From assembly GCF_004745645.1 (NCBI RefSeq), contig NZ_SRMB01000002.1:868001-932000 (forward strand): a stretch of 64,000 nt of DNA, given 5' to 3'. Below the pieces are notes generated by a model, which was not told the DNA's origin, made no database searches, and was given only the letters and a program-made list of their open reading frames with translations. Position numbers and translations under genes: made by a program. The stretch comes from Hymenobacter metallicola (lineage in GTDB: Bacteria > Bacteroidota > Bacteroidia > Cytophagales > Hymenobacteraceae). This document shows, piece by piece, positions 52,059-60,598 of the stretch. How positions within the stretch are numbered: position 1 is the stretch's first letter; the number at the start of each line of letters is the position of its first letter.

Positions 52059-52595
52059 ATGAAACGACTCAGCCTCTCTTCTTTTGCCGTTGTGGCCCTG
52101 GTAGGCACTATTTCGCTGTCGGGCTGCGACACGACGCCGCGCGAGCGGCAGGAAATCGTGCGGGATGAAGCCCGCAAGCTGGACACCCTAGCCGACCGGG
52201 CCGCCGATAAGCTGCGCAACGCGGGCCGGCGGGCGGCCCGCTTCGACTCCGTGTCGCGGGCCCGCAACCGGGAACCCCTCGATGCGGCGTCCACCGCTAC
52301 CTTCGCCCAGCAGCTGCTCGGTACCTACGCCGATGTTGAGAACCTGACGCCCGCCACCATCGAGCCAGCGTATGTGCAGCTGCTGCGCCAAACCCGCGCC
52401 CAGCGCAAGCAATGGAGCCAGCGCGACTGGGACTACGCTACCAGCATTTATAAGCGCCTGAACGAGCGGCTGAAAGCCATTCGCCTGGACGTGAAAGGCC
52501 GGGATGAAATTCATATCCGGGCCCTGCAGGCCGAGTTTACAACCCACGAATCTAGCCGCGACCTGAAGGACCTCGGTCAGGCAGTTAAGGAGTAA
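52059..52595 (+). CDS. Hypothetical lipoprotein, helical
   Basis: A 178-residue lipoprotein: signal ending in the lipobox LSGC (Cys23). The mature part is highly charged and helical (DEARKLDTLADRAADKLRNAG, RKQWSQRDWDYATSIYKRLNERL), so a coiled coil or helical bundle is likely, perhaps acting in the periplasm. No family is recognised. The gene begins 54 bases after the TonB-domain gene in the same direction, and the two may form a small operon ended by the terminator at 52613. Confidence 0.72.
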   Translation: MKRLSLSSFAVVALVGTISLSGCDTTPRERQEIVRDEARKLDTLADRAADKLRNAGRRAARFDSVSRARNREPLDAASTATFAQQLLGTYADVENLTPATIEPAYVQLLRQTRAQRKQWSQRDWDYATSIYKRLNERLKAIRLDVKGRDEIHIRALQAEFTTHESSRDLKDLGQAVKE

Positions 52596-52612
52596 ATCTG
52601 CATTTGTACCCC

Positions 52613-52640
52613 AAAAGCCCCGTATTCGCGGGGCTTTTTT
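52613..52640 (+). terminator. Intrinsic terminator
   Basis: AAAAGCCCCG (52613-52622), loop TATTCG, CGGGGCTTTT (52629-52638), T tract to 52640. The next gene's ATG is only 10 bases beyond, so the amidase must start from another promoter or by read-through. Confidence 0.85.
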
Positions 52641-52650
52641 GCGTTGTATT

Positions 52651-54171
52651 ATGGCTTACGTTCCCTCTTTCAGCACCCGGCTGCTCGTGCTGCTGCTTAC
52701 GTTGCTGCCCGGCTTGCTGCGCGCCCAGGCCCTGATTGAAACCGTTGAAACCGTTCCGGCCGTGAACCAGTGGCTGCAACCCGGCGACCGGCTCCAGGTG
52801 CGCCTGAAGGGGCGGCCGGGGCAGCGCGTCACCTTCCTCAAGGGCCTGCCCATGACCGAGTTGGCCCCGACCCTGACCAAAGGCCAACGCGGAATTTACC
52901 AGGGCACCTACGTGGTACAGCCAAGTGATACGCTGAACAACCGGCCGATTCTGTTTCAGGTACTGCGCAACGACACGGTGGCCCTGGCCTCCGCCTTCAG
53001 CCGCAGCCGGGTGCGGTTTCTAAGTCCGAATACGCCCCAGCTGGCTCTTACCAAGGGACAGTTGGCCTATTTGAACTACGGCCTGGGCGAAGACCGGCTC
53101 GGTGGGGCCAAGCTGGGCTACCTCGATTCGGCCGTGGTGCTCCACCTGACCGGCATGGTGGGCAACCAGTACCGGGTGCGGCTGGCCGAAAATCAGCAGG
53201 CCTGGGTGCCCCAGGAAGTGGTGCGCCTGCTGCCGCCCGGGGGCTTTGTACCCACGTCCCTGACCGGTTCCTGGAGCGTCTCCGGCGACTCCCTCTACGA
53301 CTACGTGCAGGTGCCGCTGGATGCCCGCCTGCCCTACCGCTCCCAGCTGCTTACCAACCCCACGCGCCTGGTAGTCGACGTGTTCGGGGCCACGTCCAAT
53401 ACCAACTGGATAACCCAGCGCACCGGTATCCGGGAATTGGGCGACGTGCACTACGAGCAGGTGCAGCCCGACGTGTTCCGGCTGGTCCTGCCCCTGCGCC
53501 ACGCCCAGGCCTGGGGCTACAGCATCGGCTACCGGGGCAACAACTTGGTAATTCGGGTGAAGCGTCCCCCGGCCCGGCTCCGGCTGCAGAGCCTCACCAT
53601 CGGCCTCGACGCCGGCCACGGCGGTACCAACGTGGGAGCCACCTCGGCCAGCGGCAGCCAGGAGAAAGTGTTGACCCTGGCCATCGCCCAGAAGCTGCGC
53701 CAGGTACTGGAAAAGGAAGGTGCCCGGGTGCTGATGACCCGGGAGACGGATCTGTCGGTGGAGAATGGCTCCCGGGTGCTGCTCATGCGCCAGCTCAACC
53801 CCGACCTGCTGCTCAGCATCCACGTCAACTCCTCGGGCAGTGCTGCCGTGCAGGGTACCAGTACGTACTACCGCTACGTGGCCTACCGCCCGCTGGCCCT
53901 GGCTATTTACAACGAGCTGCTCAAAACCGGCCTCAAGGGCTTTGGTAATGTGGGCAGCTTCAACTTCAACCTGAGCGGACCTACCGAATACCCCAATGCT
54001 CTGATTGAAACGGCTTTCGTCTCGAATCCGGAGGATGAGAAGCGCCTCAACGACCCGGCTTTTCAGCAGCAGCTGGCCGAGCGCATCAAGGACGGGGTAG
54101 AAGAATTCCTGAAAGCCAACCGGGCCAAGGGGCTGCGGGGCTGGCTGCAGCAGGAGCCCGCTCCAAACTGA
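52651..54171 (+). CDS. N-acetylmuramoyl-L-alanine amidase with SH3-like region
   Basis: Cleaves the bond between MurNAc and the stem peptide of peptidoglycan. The 506-residue exported protein has a signal segment (STRLLVLLLTLLPGLLRAQ), a central part with SH3-like strands (AYLNYGLGEDRLG..LDSAVVLHLTG, AWVPQEVV) and a C-terminal Amidase_3 domain (about 310-500). Zinc/catalytic features: IGLDAGHGGTNVGA (His), MTRETD (Glu), LLLSIHVNSS (His) and IETAFVSNPEDEKRL (Glu). The likely role is cell division or wall turnover. The ATG at 52651 gives the signal; four upstream codons are possible. Confidence 0.9.
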   Translation: MAYVPSFSTRLLVLLLTLLPGLLRAQALIETVETVPAVNQWLQPGDRLQVRLKGRPGQRVTFLKGLPMTELAPTLTKGQRGIYQGTYVVQPSDTLNNRPILFQVLRNDTVALASAFSRSRVRFLSPNTPQLALTKGQLAYLNYGLGEDRLGGAKLGYLDSAVVLHLTGMVGNQYRVRLAENQQAWVPQEVVRLLPPGGFVPTSLTGSWSVSGDSLYDYVQVPLDARLPYRSQLLTNPTRLVVDVFGATSNTNWITQRTGIRELGDVHYEQVQPDVFRLVLPLRHAQAWGYSIGYRGNNLVIRVKRPPARLRLQSLTIGLDAGHGGTNVGATSASGSQEKVLTLAIAQKLRQVLEKEGARVLMTRETDLSVENGSRVLLMRQLNPDLLLSIHVNSSGSAAVQGTSTYYRYVAYRPLALAIYNELLKTGLKGFGNVGSFNFNLSGPTEYPNALIETAFVSNPEDEKRLNDPAFQQQLAERIKDGVEEFLKANRAKGLRGWLQQEPAPN

Positions 54172-54344
54172 CCCGCACAACCTATAGCTGTTTAGCAAAA
54201 AACATTAGCCGGTAAGCCAAATACCGCGTTAAAGACCCCAACATCCTTGCTTCAGCCTGGTTATCAGCCTACTTCGCAGCCACCACGCCTCGGAACAGGA
54301 GCGGCTGCGTGTTCCGTCCACCTCCAACCCCTCAAAAAACTCCC

Positions 54345-55745
54345 ATGGCAACCGACTCTTTTCTGGACCGTAGCCGCACCATTGCCGGGCCGGGCTTCAA
54401 CCGCTGGCTGATTCCACCGGCCGCGCTGGCAATTCATCTGGCCATCGGGCAGGCCTATGCGTTCAGCGTCTTCAAAAAGCCCATGGGAGCCCTTATCAGT
54501 GGCAATGTAGATGCCCCCGCACCCGATGACTGGACCCCGGCCCAGCTCGGCGTTATCTTCTCCATTGCCATTGTGCTGCTGGGGTTGTCGGCCGCTGTGT
54601 TTGGCAAATGGCTGGAGCGCGTGGGCCCCCGCAAGGCCATGCTGGCCTCCGCTTTATGCTTTAGCGGCGGCTTTTTTATTGGGGCGTTGGGCGTGCACCT
54701 GCACAACCTGTGGCTGGTGTATTTCGGCTACGGCTTCGTGGGCGGCATCGGGCTGGGCATCGGCTATATCTCGCCCGTTAGTACGCTCATCAAATGGTTT
54801 CCTGACCGGCCCGGCGTGGCTACGGGCATGGCCATTATGGGCTTCGGGGGCGGCGCCATGATTGGCTCCCCGCTGGCCGTGGCCCTGATGGACCATTACA
54901 AAGCCTCAGCCCCGATGGGCGTGGCCCCCACCTTTCTGACCATGGGCCTGATTTATCTGCTCTTCATGCTCTTCGGCGTCTTCACCATTCGGGTGCCGGC
55001 CGAGGGGTGGAAGCCCGAGGGCTACGTGCCTTCCACCACCTCCAACGCCCTGATTACCACCCACAACGTAGACGCCGATACGGCCATCAAAACGCCACAG
55101 TTCTGGCTGCTGTGGGTGGTACTCTGCATGAACGTGACGGCCGGTATCGGGGTCCTGGAAACGGCCTCCCCCCTGATTCAGGAGACTTTCTCGGATAAGT
55201 CGATGGGGGCTGGGCTGGGCGTAACGGCCGCCGCCGCCGCGGGCTTCGTGGGCCTGCTGAGCTTGTTCAACCTGCTCGGGCGCTTCTTTTGGTCATCGGC
55301 CTCCGATAAGATTGGCCGCAAGCCGACCTACATGATTTATTTCGGGCTGGGCATCGTGCTCTACGCCCTGGTGCCCACGCTGGCGGCCAGCGCCTCGCTG
55401 TCGTTGTTCGTCATTGTATCCTGCGTGATTCTGAGCATGTACGGGGGTGGCTTTGCCACGATTCCGGCGTATCTGCGCGACTTGTTCGGCACCATGCAGG
55501 TAGGCGCCATCCACGGCCGCCTGCTCACGGCCTGGAGCACGGCCGGCGTGCTGGGCCCACTGATTGTGAATTTTCTGCACGAAAGCCAGAAGTCCAAGGG
55601 CCTGACGGGGGCGGCGGCCTACCAAACGGTGTTTTACACCATGGCGGGCTTGTTGGTGATAGGCTTCCTGGCCAACCTGCTGGTAAAGGCCGTGGATGCC
55701 CGCTACCACGTTCAGGAAACGACTGCCCCGAAGGTAGCCGCGTAG
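54345..55745 (+). CDS. OFA-family MFS transporter (oxalate/formate antiporter-like)
   Basis: A 466-residue major facilitator with 12 hydrophobic helices. It carries the OFA family marks: FNRWLIPPAALAIHLAIGQAYAFSVF at the N-terminus, KWLERVGPRKAM (MFS loop 2-3), GIGYISPVSTLIKWFPDRPGVATGMAI, and FFWSSASDKIGRKPTYM in the second half. The substrate is probably a small mono- or dicarboxylate; oxalate use cannot be inferred. The ATG at 54345 gives the correct N-terminus. Its stop is 38 bases before a 47-residue membrane protein, the usual small-subunit companion of this transporter family. Confidence 0.88.
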   Translation: MATDSFLDRSRTIAGPGFNRWLIPPAALAIHLAIGQAYAFSVFKKPMGALISGNVDAPAPDDWTPAQLGVIFSIAIVLLGLSAAVFGKWLERVGPRKAMLASALCFSGGFFIGALGVHLHNLWLVYFGYGFVGGIGLGIGYISPVSTLIKWFPDRPGVATGMAIMGFGGGAMIGSPLAVALMDHYKASAPMGVAPTFLTMGLIYLLFMLFGVFTIRVPAEGWKPEGYVPSTTSNALITTHNVDADTAIKTPQFWLLWVVLCMNVTAGIGVLETASPLIQETFSDKSMGAGLGVTAAAAAGFVGLLSLFNLLGRFFWSSASDKIGRKPTYMIYFGLGIVLYALVPTLAASASLSLFVIVSCVILSMYGGGFATIPAYLRDLFGTMQVGAIHGRLLTAWSTAGVLGPLIVNFLHESQKSKGLTGAAAYQTVFYTMAGLLVIGFLANLLVKAVDARYHVQETTAPKVAA

Positions 55746-55783
55746 TTTTCTTCGTATTCGTAGCTGTTTTAAGCTCTTTATCT

Positions 55784-55927
55784 ATGGAACCCAAGACCTC
55801 TTCGACGCCGCAAGCGGCTGCTCCTTCCTCGGGCCTGCAGGTAGCCCTGGCCTGGATTTACGTGGGCGTACCCCTGCTCTGGGGCGTTTCCCAGACTTTT
55901 ATCAAGGCCCTGGCGCTGTTCAAGTAA
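55784..55927 (+). CDS. MFS transporter small-subunit-like 47-residue membrane protein
   Basis: ATG 55784 to TAA 55925. The protein (N-terminal MEPKTSSTPQAAAPSSG, then LQVALAWIYVGVPLLWGVSQ) has one hydrophobic helix of about 20 residues and a short tail TFIKALALFK. Position directly after the OFA transporter, orientation, and the W-x-Y-V-G-V-P-L-x-W-G pattern fit the small companion subunits known beside such transporters. Third-position GC resembles neighbouring genes. It should sit in the inner membrane, possibly stabilising the transporter. Confidence 0.75.
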   Translation: MEPKTSSTPQAAAPSSGLQVALAWIYVGVPLLWGVSQTFIKALALFK

Positions 55928-55960
55928 CCCTGCTGCGTCAGCGAATTCGTCTGCTCGGAA

Positions 55961-56001
55961 AACAAAAGAGCATTTGGCACGCCGCCGAATGCTCTTTTGT
56001 T
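55961..56001 (+). terminator. Intrinsic terminator after the transporter operon
   Basis: AACAAAAGAGCATT (55961-55974) and AATGCTCTTTTGTT (55988-56001), 14-bp perfect stem, followed by TGTTATTT. Confidence 0.9.
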
Positions 56002-56035
56002 TGTTATTTACTTATCTGACTTGTAGCCCCTTGCC

Positions 56036-56482
56036 ATGACAACCCAGCCCGCCGAGGACCGCATTGTGGTGCTTGAGTCCTTTGCCGACCCCATTACGGC
56101 GCACCTGGCTAAAGGCCGCCTGGAAGCCGAGCAGATTCCCTGCTTTCTAACCAACGAAAACCTGGTGTCGCTCAACCCGCTCTACGGACCGGCCACGGGC
56201 GGGGTGCGCCTGCACGTGCGGGCCCAGGACGTAGCCGCCGCCGTCGAGATTCTGCGCTATGAGATTGTGCCCATGGCCGTTACCCGGCCCGACGACGAGC
56301 CCTTGCCCGATGTGGTGCACTGCCCCCAGTGCGACTCGGCAGACGTGGCTTTCGGGCCGGCCACGCGCAACACGTACAGTTTCCCCATGTTGCTTCTGTC
56401 GGTGCTGCTGGGCTACCCCCTGCGCGGCAAACGTTACCACTGCTTCCACTGCCGCCACGAATTTAAACGCCCGGAGCGGTAA
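56036..56482 (+). CDS. DUF2007-like protein with C-terminal zinc ribbon
   Basis: A 148-residue protein. The N-terminal half fits DUF2007 (putative signal-transducing ferredoxin-fold domain): RIVVLESFADPITAHLAKGRLEAEQIPCFLTNEN...GVRLHVRAQDVAAAVEIL. The C-terminal half has a CPQC and CFHC pair (residues about 100 and 141) that would bind zinc, around a hydrophobic segment (FPMLLLSVLLGYPL). Function is unknown. The ATG at 56036 is the first in frame after the terminator, 34 bases downstream, and it ends eight bases before the convergent moeA gene. Confidence 0.8.
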   Translation: MTTQPAEDRIVVLESFADPITAHLAKGRLEAEQIPCFLTNENLVSLNPLYGPATGGVRLHVRAQDVAAAVEILRYEIVPMAVTRPDDEPLPDVVHCPQCDSADVAFGPATRNTYSFPMLLLSVLLGYPLRGKRYHCFHCRHEFKRPER

Positions 56483-56490
56483 AAGGCCAA

Positions 56491-57714
56491 TCAACTTCCC
56501 AGCCCCCGAAACTGCACCAGTGGGAAGGCGTCGCCGGCTTTGAACTCGGTTAGCTCGGGGGGCAGGCGCAAAAAGGCGTCGCAATGCAGTAGGGAGGCCA
56601 GGTCGCCGGAGCCTCCTATGGGCTGGGGGTGGGCCAGCCAATGGCCGTAGGGGGCAAGTTCCAGCCGCACGGGCAGAAAGTAAGTAAGCGGCGGCGCAAA
56701 CGAAAAGTCGGTGGCCAGCAGGGCCGTGGGCTGCGCCCGGTACCCCTGGGGCTGCTGACAGCGGCGCACCCAGGGCAGCACATACTGGTAGAAGTTGACA
56801 AACGTGGACACCGGGTTGCCGGGCAAGGCAAATACTACCGCGCCACGGGGCTTTTCCCCAAACCAGAAGGGCTTGCCCGGCCGCTGCCGCACTTCGTGAA
56901 AAAGCTGCTGCACCCCGAGCTCCTGCAGCATAGCGGGCAGAAAGTCGGCCTGCCCCTTCGAGACCCCGCCGCTGAGCACCAGCGCGTCAAACGAGTCGAG
57001 CAGCGGGGGCAGCCCCTGACGCAGGGCATCCTGGTCGTCGTTAAAATGAAATGCCTCACTCTCCGCCCCCGCCTGGCGCAGCGCCGCCTGCACCATGTAA
57101 GCATTGGAACGGCGAATCTGGTGGGGCAAGGGCGTTTGGGTCAGTTCCACCAGCTCGTCGCCGGTACTGACCACGGCCACCCGCAGGGCCCGGGCCACGG
57201 GCAGCGCGGCCGCCCCAATAGTAGCCGCCACCGCTATTTCGGCCGGGCTCAGCCGCACGCCGGCCGGCAATAGCAAGTCGCCCTGCCGCCGGTCGGCGGC
57301 CTGGTGATGAATGTTGTGGCCGGCGGCGGGCGGGGCTACTTGCAGGGCGGCCACCCGCTGTCCGTTCACCTCATGAAACTGCAGGTCCTCGTAGCGCACT
57401 ACCGTATCGGTGCCGGGTGGCAGGACCGCGCCCGTCATGATTTCTACGGCTGTTTGCGAATCGGCCAGGGGCTGGGGCACCATGCCGGCCAGCTGGGTAG
57501 CAGCAATAGGAAACGTGGTTTGCCCCGCCGCCACGGCTTCGAAGGCCAGGGCAATACCGTCCATGGCCACGCGGTGGAAGGGCGGAAAGTCGCGGTCGGC
57601 GTAGAGAGGCTCCAGCAACACGCGGCCAACAGCGGCGGGCAACGGCACTGTTTCGGCGGGCAGCGGCCGGGCGGTGGCCAGCACGCGGCGCGTAGCTTCT
57701 TCGACAGAAATCAT
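56491..57714 (-). CDS. moeA: Molybdopterin molybdenumtransferase MoeA
   Basis: Inserts molybdate into adenylated molybdopterin, the last common step to active molybdenum cofactor. The 407-residue protein shows the family order: ISVEEATRRVLATARPL, PPFHRVAMDGIA (about 44-55), ADRRQGDLLLPAG, VVSTGDELVE (about 183-192), HQIRRSNAYMVQAAL, LVLSGGVSKGQADFLP (about 251-266), and FALPGNPVSTFVNFYQYVLP. The ATG at 57714 is the canonical start; the frame upstream adds a weak extension. It faces away from moaC across a region with a strong hairpin. Confidence 0.94.
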   Translation of the reverse strand: MISVEEATRRVLATARPLPAETVPLPAAVGRVLLEPLYADRDFPPFHRVAMDGIALAFEAVAAGQTTFPIAATQLAGMVPQPLADSQTAVEIMTGAVLPPGTDTVVRYEDLQFHEVNGQRVAALQVAPPAAGHNIHHQAADRRQGDLLLPAGVRLSPAEIAVAATIGAAALPVARALRVAVVSTGDELVELTQTPLPHQIRRSNAYMVQAALRQAGAESEAFHFNDDQDALRQGLPPLLDSFDALVLSGGVSKGQADFLPAMLQELGVQQLFHEVRQRPGKPFWFGEKPRGAVVFALPGNPVSTFVNFYQYVLPWVRRCQQPQGYRAQPTALLATDFSFAPPLTYFLPVRLELAPYGHWLAHPQPIGGSGDLASLLHCDAFLRLPPELTEFKAGDAFPLVQFRGLGS

Positions 57715-57779
57715 GGGGGCAGAGAAAGTGCGCAGGTATGCGCCGATGAAGAACAAAGCCGGGCCACCCCGCTGGGCCG

Positions 57780-57835
57780 GCCCGGGCTAAAGACGCAAGT
57801 AAGCCGGTTTAGTTTAAGCCCGGGCGCCGTAGTAG
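57780..57835. promoter_or_regulatory. Strong hairpin between divergent moeA and moaC
   Basis: GCCCGGGCTAAA (about 57780-57792) pairs with TTTAAGCCCGGGC (57823-57835) with one bulge. It lies 66-121 bases upstream of moeA on its sense strand and upstream of moaC. It could be an attenuator or operator; no riboswitch family is claimed. Confidence 0.5.
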
Positions 57836-57895
57836 CCAACGCGGGAGCGCAAATATGCGTCTCTCTACCAGCTTCCAGCGGCTTTTCGGCAGTGG

Positions 57896-57927
57896 TTGTT
57901 CCAACTTTTACCCTTGTTTTGGCTTTG
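57896..57927 (+). promoter_or_regulatory. Promoter of moaC
   Basis: TTG (57896-57898), 21-base spacer, TGGCTTTG (57920-57927, seven of eight to TAnnTTTG). The predicted leader to the moaC ATG is about 18 bases. Confidence 0.5.
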
Positions 57928-57949
57928 TAAGCTATTCTCCTTTTGCGCT

Positions 57950-58441
57950 ATGTCCGACTCCTCCCGCTCCCTTACCCACCTAAACGCCGCCGGCCAGCCG
58001 GCCATGGTCGATGTGGGTGCCAAAACCCCAACCCGCCGCGTGGCCCGGGCCCGCAGCCGCGTAATATTGGGGGCTGAGATTCTGCAGCTGGTGCAGGCCG
58101 GCGACCTGCCCACGCGCAAAGGCCCGGTGTTTCAAACGGCCATTCTGGCCGGTATTATGGCCGCCAAGAAAACGGCTGACCTGATTCCGCTCTGCCACCC
58201 GCTGGGCCTCGACGACTGCCAGATTCAGATTGACGTAGTGAGTGCGGAAGCTATTCACATCATTTGCACCGCCACCGTGACGAGCAAAACCGGGGTAGAA
58301 ATGGAGGCCCTGACGGGTGCCTCGGTAGCGGCTCTCACCGTGTACGATATGTGCAAGGCCCTGTCGCACGACATTGTTATTCAGGAAACCCGCCTGCTGG
58401 ACAAAACCGGCGGCAAAAGCGACTTTCACCATGTCGACTAA
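57950..58441 (+). CDS. moaC: Cyclic pyranopterin monophosphate synthase MoaC
   Basis: Acts after MoaA to form cyclic pyranopterin monophosphate from the 3',8-cyclo-GTP intermediate. The 163-residue protein has the expected motifs: PAMVDVGAKTPTRRVARA (about 20-37), GILAGIMAAKKTADLIPLCHPL with the catalytic Lys/His region (about 66-85), and VEMEALTGASVAALTVYDMCKAL (about 116-138). The ATG at 57950 is preferred; the frame extends upstream only as far as the promoter. It overlaps the next gene by 11 bases, so the two are in one operon. Confidence 0.95.
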   Translation: MSDSSRSLTHLNAAGQPAMVDVGAKTPTRRVARARSRVILGAEILQLVQAGDLPTRKGPVFQTAILAGIMAAKKTADLIPLCHPLGLDDCQIQIDVVSAEAIHIICTATVTSKTGVEMEALTGASVAALTVYDMCKALSHDIVIQETRLLDKTGGKSDFHHVD

Positions 58442-59615
58442 CCCTACGCCCGACTCGTCCAAGCCCCGCACCAAGCACGCCGCCCTGACCCGGCCCGCCA
58501 TCGGCGAGTTTGGCCGACAGGAGCTGGCTATTCTGGGCGCGCCCTGTGGCAAGATTAAAGATCTGGTAATGCGCCTGCTGCCCTTGCTAAGCCCCCGGCT
58601 AACGGTGGGCTACGTGGATGCCGACCACGCCGCCGGCGACGAGGCCGAGAGTGGTGGCGCCGGTGGCGCTGGCCCCATCCTGCAGGCCGGGGCCAGCGCC
58701 GAACTGACCGACAAGATTCACTTCCGCCGCCTGGACCAGCGCCGGGAGCTGGACGGTTTTGCCCAGAAGGAGCTGCTGGCCCACCAAAGTCTGGTCTTGG
58801 TAAACGGCAACCACTTCCGGGCCCGGCAGCAGATTATCATTCTGGACCCGGCTAAGCCCCTGGATAAAAAGCTCGACCGGCTCACCGACGTGCAGCTGAT
58901 TTTACGCCCCGAAGGCGTAGGCGAGCTGCCGGCGGTATTGCAGCAGCACTTTGCCGGCCAAGAAGCAATTCCTACGCTCGACCTGGCCGATACCGTGGCC
59001 ATTGCCGAGTTTATTCACCAGTGGTGGCAGCGCAGCTTGCCGCCCTTGCGGGGCCTGGTTTTGGCCGGGGGGCAGAGTCAGCGCATGCAAACCGACAAGG
59101 GCCGCCTGAACTACCACGGCCTGGAGCAGCGCGCCTACGCCGCCCAGCTTTTGGCGCAGGTATGTACCGACGTACACGTTTCCTGCCGCCCCGACCAGCT
59201 TGCCCAACTGCCCGCCGGCCTTGCTCCCCTCCCCGACCGGTTTCTGGAGCTGGGGCCCATGGGCGGCATCCTCTCAGCCTTCCAACTCGACCCCAACGCG
59301 GCCTGGCTGGTGGTAGCCTGCGACCTGCCTTTCCTTTCCGCCGCCACCCTGCAACACCTGGCCCACCACCGCAACGGCGCCAAAGTTGCCACCGCGTTTC
59401 GGAGCCCCGAAAACGAGTTTCCCGAGCCGCTAATCACCATTTGGGAACCCCGTGGCTATGGCACGCTGCTGCGGTTTCTGGGCCTGGGCTACTCCTGCCC
59501 GCGCAAAGCCCTGATTAACTCCGACATTGAACTGCTGGCTGCCCCCGACCCCAACGAGCTGCGCAACGTGAACACGCCCGAAGAAGCCGCGGCCGCCCGG
59601 CTGGAGCTACTCTAA
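58431..59615 (+). CDS. MobB-like/MobA fusion: molybdenum cofactor guanylyltransferase
   Basis: A 394-residue fusion. Residues about 205-394 are MobA: LVLAGGQSQRMQTDKGRLNYHG (about 206-227), LPDRFLELGPMGGILSAFQ and LVVACDLPFLS, which transfer GMP to the cofactor to make the guanine dinucleotide form. Residues about 20-200 resemble MobB in placement (IDPAK-like ILDPAKPLDKKLDRL, LILRPEGVGELP), but the P-loop is degenerate: LGAPCGKIKDL lacks the full GxxxxGK(S/T). GTP binding by that half is therefore doubtful. It overlaps moaC by 11 bases and its end overlaps the convergent next gene by four. Confidence 0.85.
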   Translation: MSTNPTPDSSKPRTKHAALTRPAIGEFGRQELAILGAPCGKIKDLVMRLLPLLSPRLTVGYVDADHAAGDEAESGGAGGAGPILQAGASAELTDKIHFRRLDQRRELDGFAQKELLAHQSLVLVNGNHFRARQQIIILDPAKPLDKKLDRLTDVQLILRPEGVGELPAVLQQHFAGQEAIPTLDLADTVAIAEFIHQWWQRSLPPLRGLVLAGGQSQRMQTDKGRLNYHGLEQRAYAAQLLAQVCTDVHVSCRPDQLAQLPAGLAPLPDRFLELGPMGGILSAFQLDPNAAWLVVACDLPFLSAATLQHLAHHRNGAKVATAFRSPENEFPEPLITIWEPRGYGTLLRFLGLGYSCPRKALINSDIELLAAPDPNELRNVNTPEEAAAARLELL

Positions 59616-60103
59616 GGGTTGTCGCGCCCGATGAACCGTTCCTGGCCCAGCAGGAAGCGGATGGCTCTTTGCACGTTCCGCTCCACACTTTCCTCACTTT
59701 TCAGAAAGGAGATGTAGCGTACGATTTCCAGGCGGCGGGAGGCGGGCAGGCTGTTGAACACTGCTGCCGCGGCTGCGTTTTCGGCCAGGGCCTGGCTGAG
59801 CCGCGGGTGCACCGGCAATTCCCGCGACTCCGGGTCGTGGCGTAGGGTGAAAGTGGCCGTGTCGCCGACCTGCTTGCCGGCAGCCTGCCGCATCGGGCCG
59901 TTCAGGTACAGCCGCCACTGCCCGGCATATTTTACCAGGGTTTGGGGGAAAGCGTGCCCGTCGATAGTGAGCTGCACCGGAATCGGGCCCTTGGCTTTGC
60001 CAGCGGCGGCAAATAGCGCCTGCCGCAGCGGTTCGGGCACCAGCACGTACGGGTTAACGCCAATCAGCTCAATACGAGCCGAAAACGTAGCCGATGCTTC
60101 CAT
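59612..60103 (-). CDS. DUF1905 / YdeI-OmpD-associated protein
   Basis: A 163-residue protein. The first part (ATFSARIELIGVNPYVLVPEPL...) is the DUF1905 beta domain and the second (HPRLSQALAENAAAAAVFNSLPASRRLEIVRYISFLKSEESVERNVQRAIRFL) is the YdeI/OmpD-associated helical region. Function is unknown; relatives have been linked to acid or stress response. It lies inside the molybdenum cofactor cluster but probably has no role in it. The stop overlaps the MobA stop by four bases on the other strand, and it begins three bases before the end of moaE in the same direction. Confidence 0.85.
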   Translation of the reverse strand: MEASATFSARIELIGVNPYVLVPEPLRQALFAAAGKAKGPIPVQLTIDGHAFPQTLVKYAGQWRLYLNGPMRQAAGKQVGDTATFTLRHDPESRELPVHPRLSQALAENAAAAAVFNSLPASRRLEIVRYISFLKSEESVERNVQRAIRFLLGQERFIGRDNP

Positions 60104-60106
60104 ATG

Positions 60107-60523
60107 CTAGGGGTGGGCCGCTACCCAGACAGAGCCGTCTTCGTACTCCTCCTTTTTCCAGATGGGCACCACCTGCTTGATGGTGTCGATGATGTACTGG
60201 CAGGCGGCAAAAGAGTCGGCGCGGTGGGGCGTAGATACGGCCACCACTACGGCCACGTCGCCAATTTCGAGGCGGCCTTTGCGGTGGGTAATGGCAACTT
60301 GGCGCAGCATGGGCCACTTTTCCTGGGCCTGCCCGGCCACGTGCTCCATCTGCCGAATGGCCATGACGTCGTAGGCTTCGTAGTCGAGGCGCACCACGCG
60401 GCGGCCGGTGCTCTGGTTGCGGACCGTGCCGATAAAGGTATTCACGGCCCCGGCGCCATCGTCCTGCACGGACGCCAGCACGGCGGCCACATCAATGGGC
60501 TGGTCGGTAAGGTAGATGTGCAT
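60107..60523 (-). CDS. moaE: Molybdopterin synthase catalytic subunit MoaE
   Basis: The large subunit of molybdopterin synthase, which with MoaD inserts sulfur into precursor Z. The 138-residue protein has FIGTVRN (about 30-36), LDYEAYDVMAIRQMEHVA (about 47-65), and the active-site ITHRKGRLEIGDVAVVVAVSTPHR followed by IDTIKQVVPIWKKEEYEDG, whose Lys pair binds the substrate phosphate. The ATG at 60523 is chosen; a second ATG at 60559 would add a 12-residue Lys/Arg-rich lead. MoaD lies just upstream in the same direction. Confidence 0.94.
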   Translation of the reverse strand: MHIYLTDQPIDVAAVLASVQDDGAGAVNTFIGTVRNQSTGRRVVRLDYEAYDVMAIRQMEHVAGQAQEKWPMLRQVAITHRKGRLEIGDVAVVVAVSTPHRADSFAACQYIIDTIKQVVPIWKKEEYEDGSVWVAAHP

Positions 60524-60598
60524 TTCTGTCTTCGGCAATGTTCTTTTTTCGCGTGTCATCCTAAGCTCAGGATGCCAAGCGTATTTTGGTTAAGCTGC

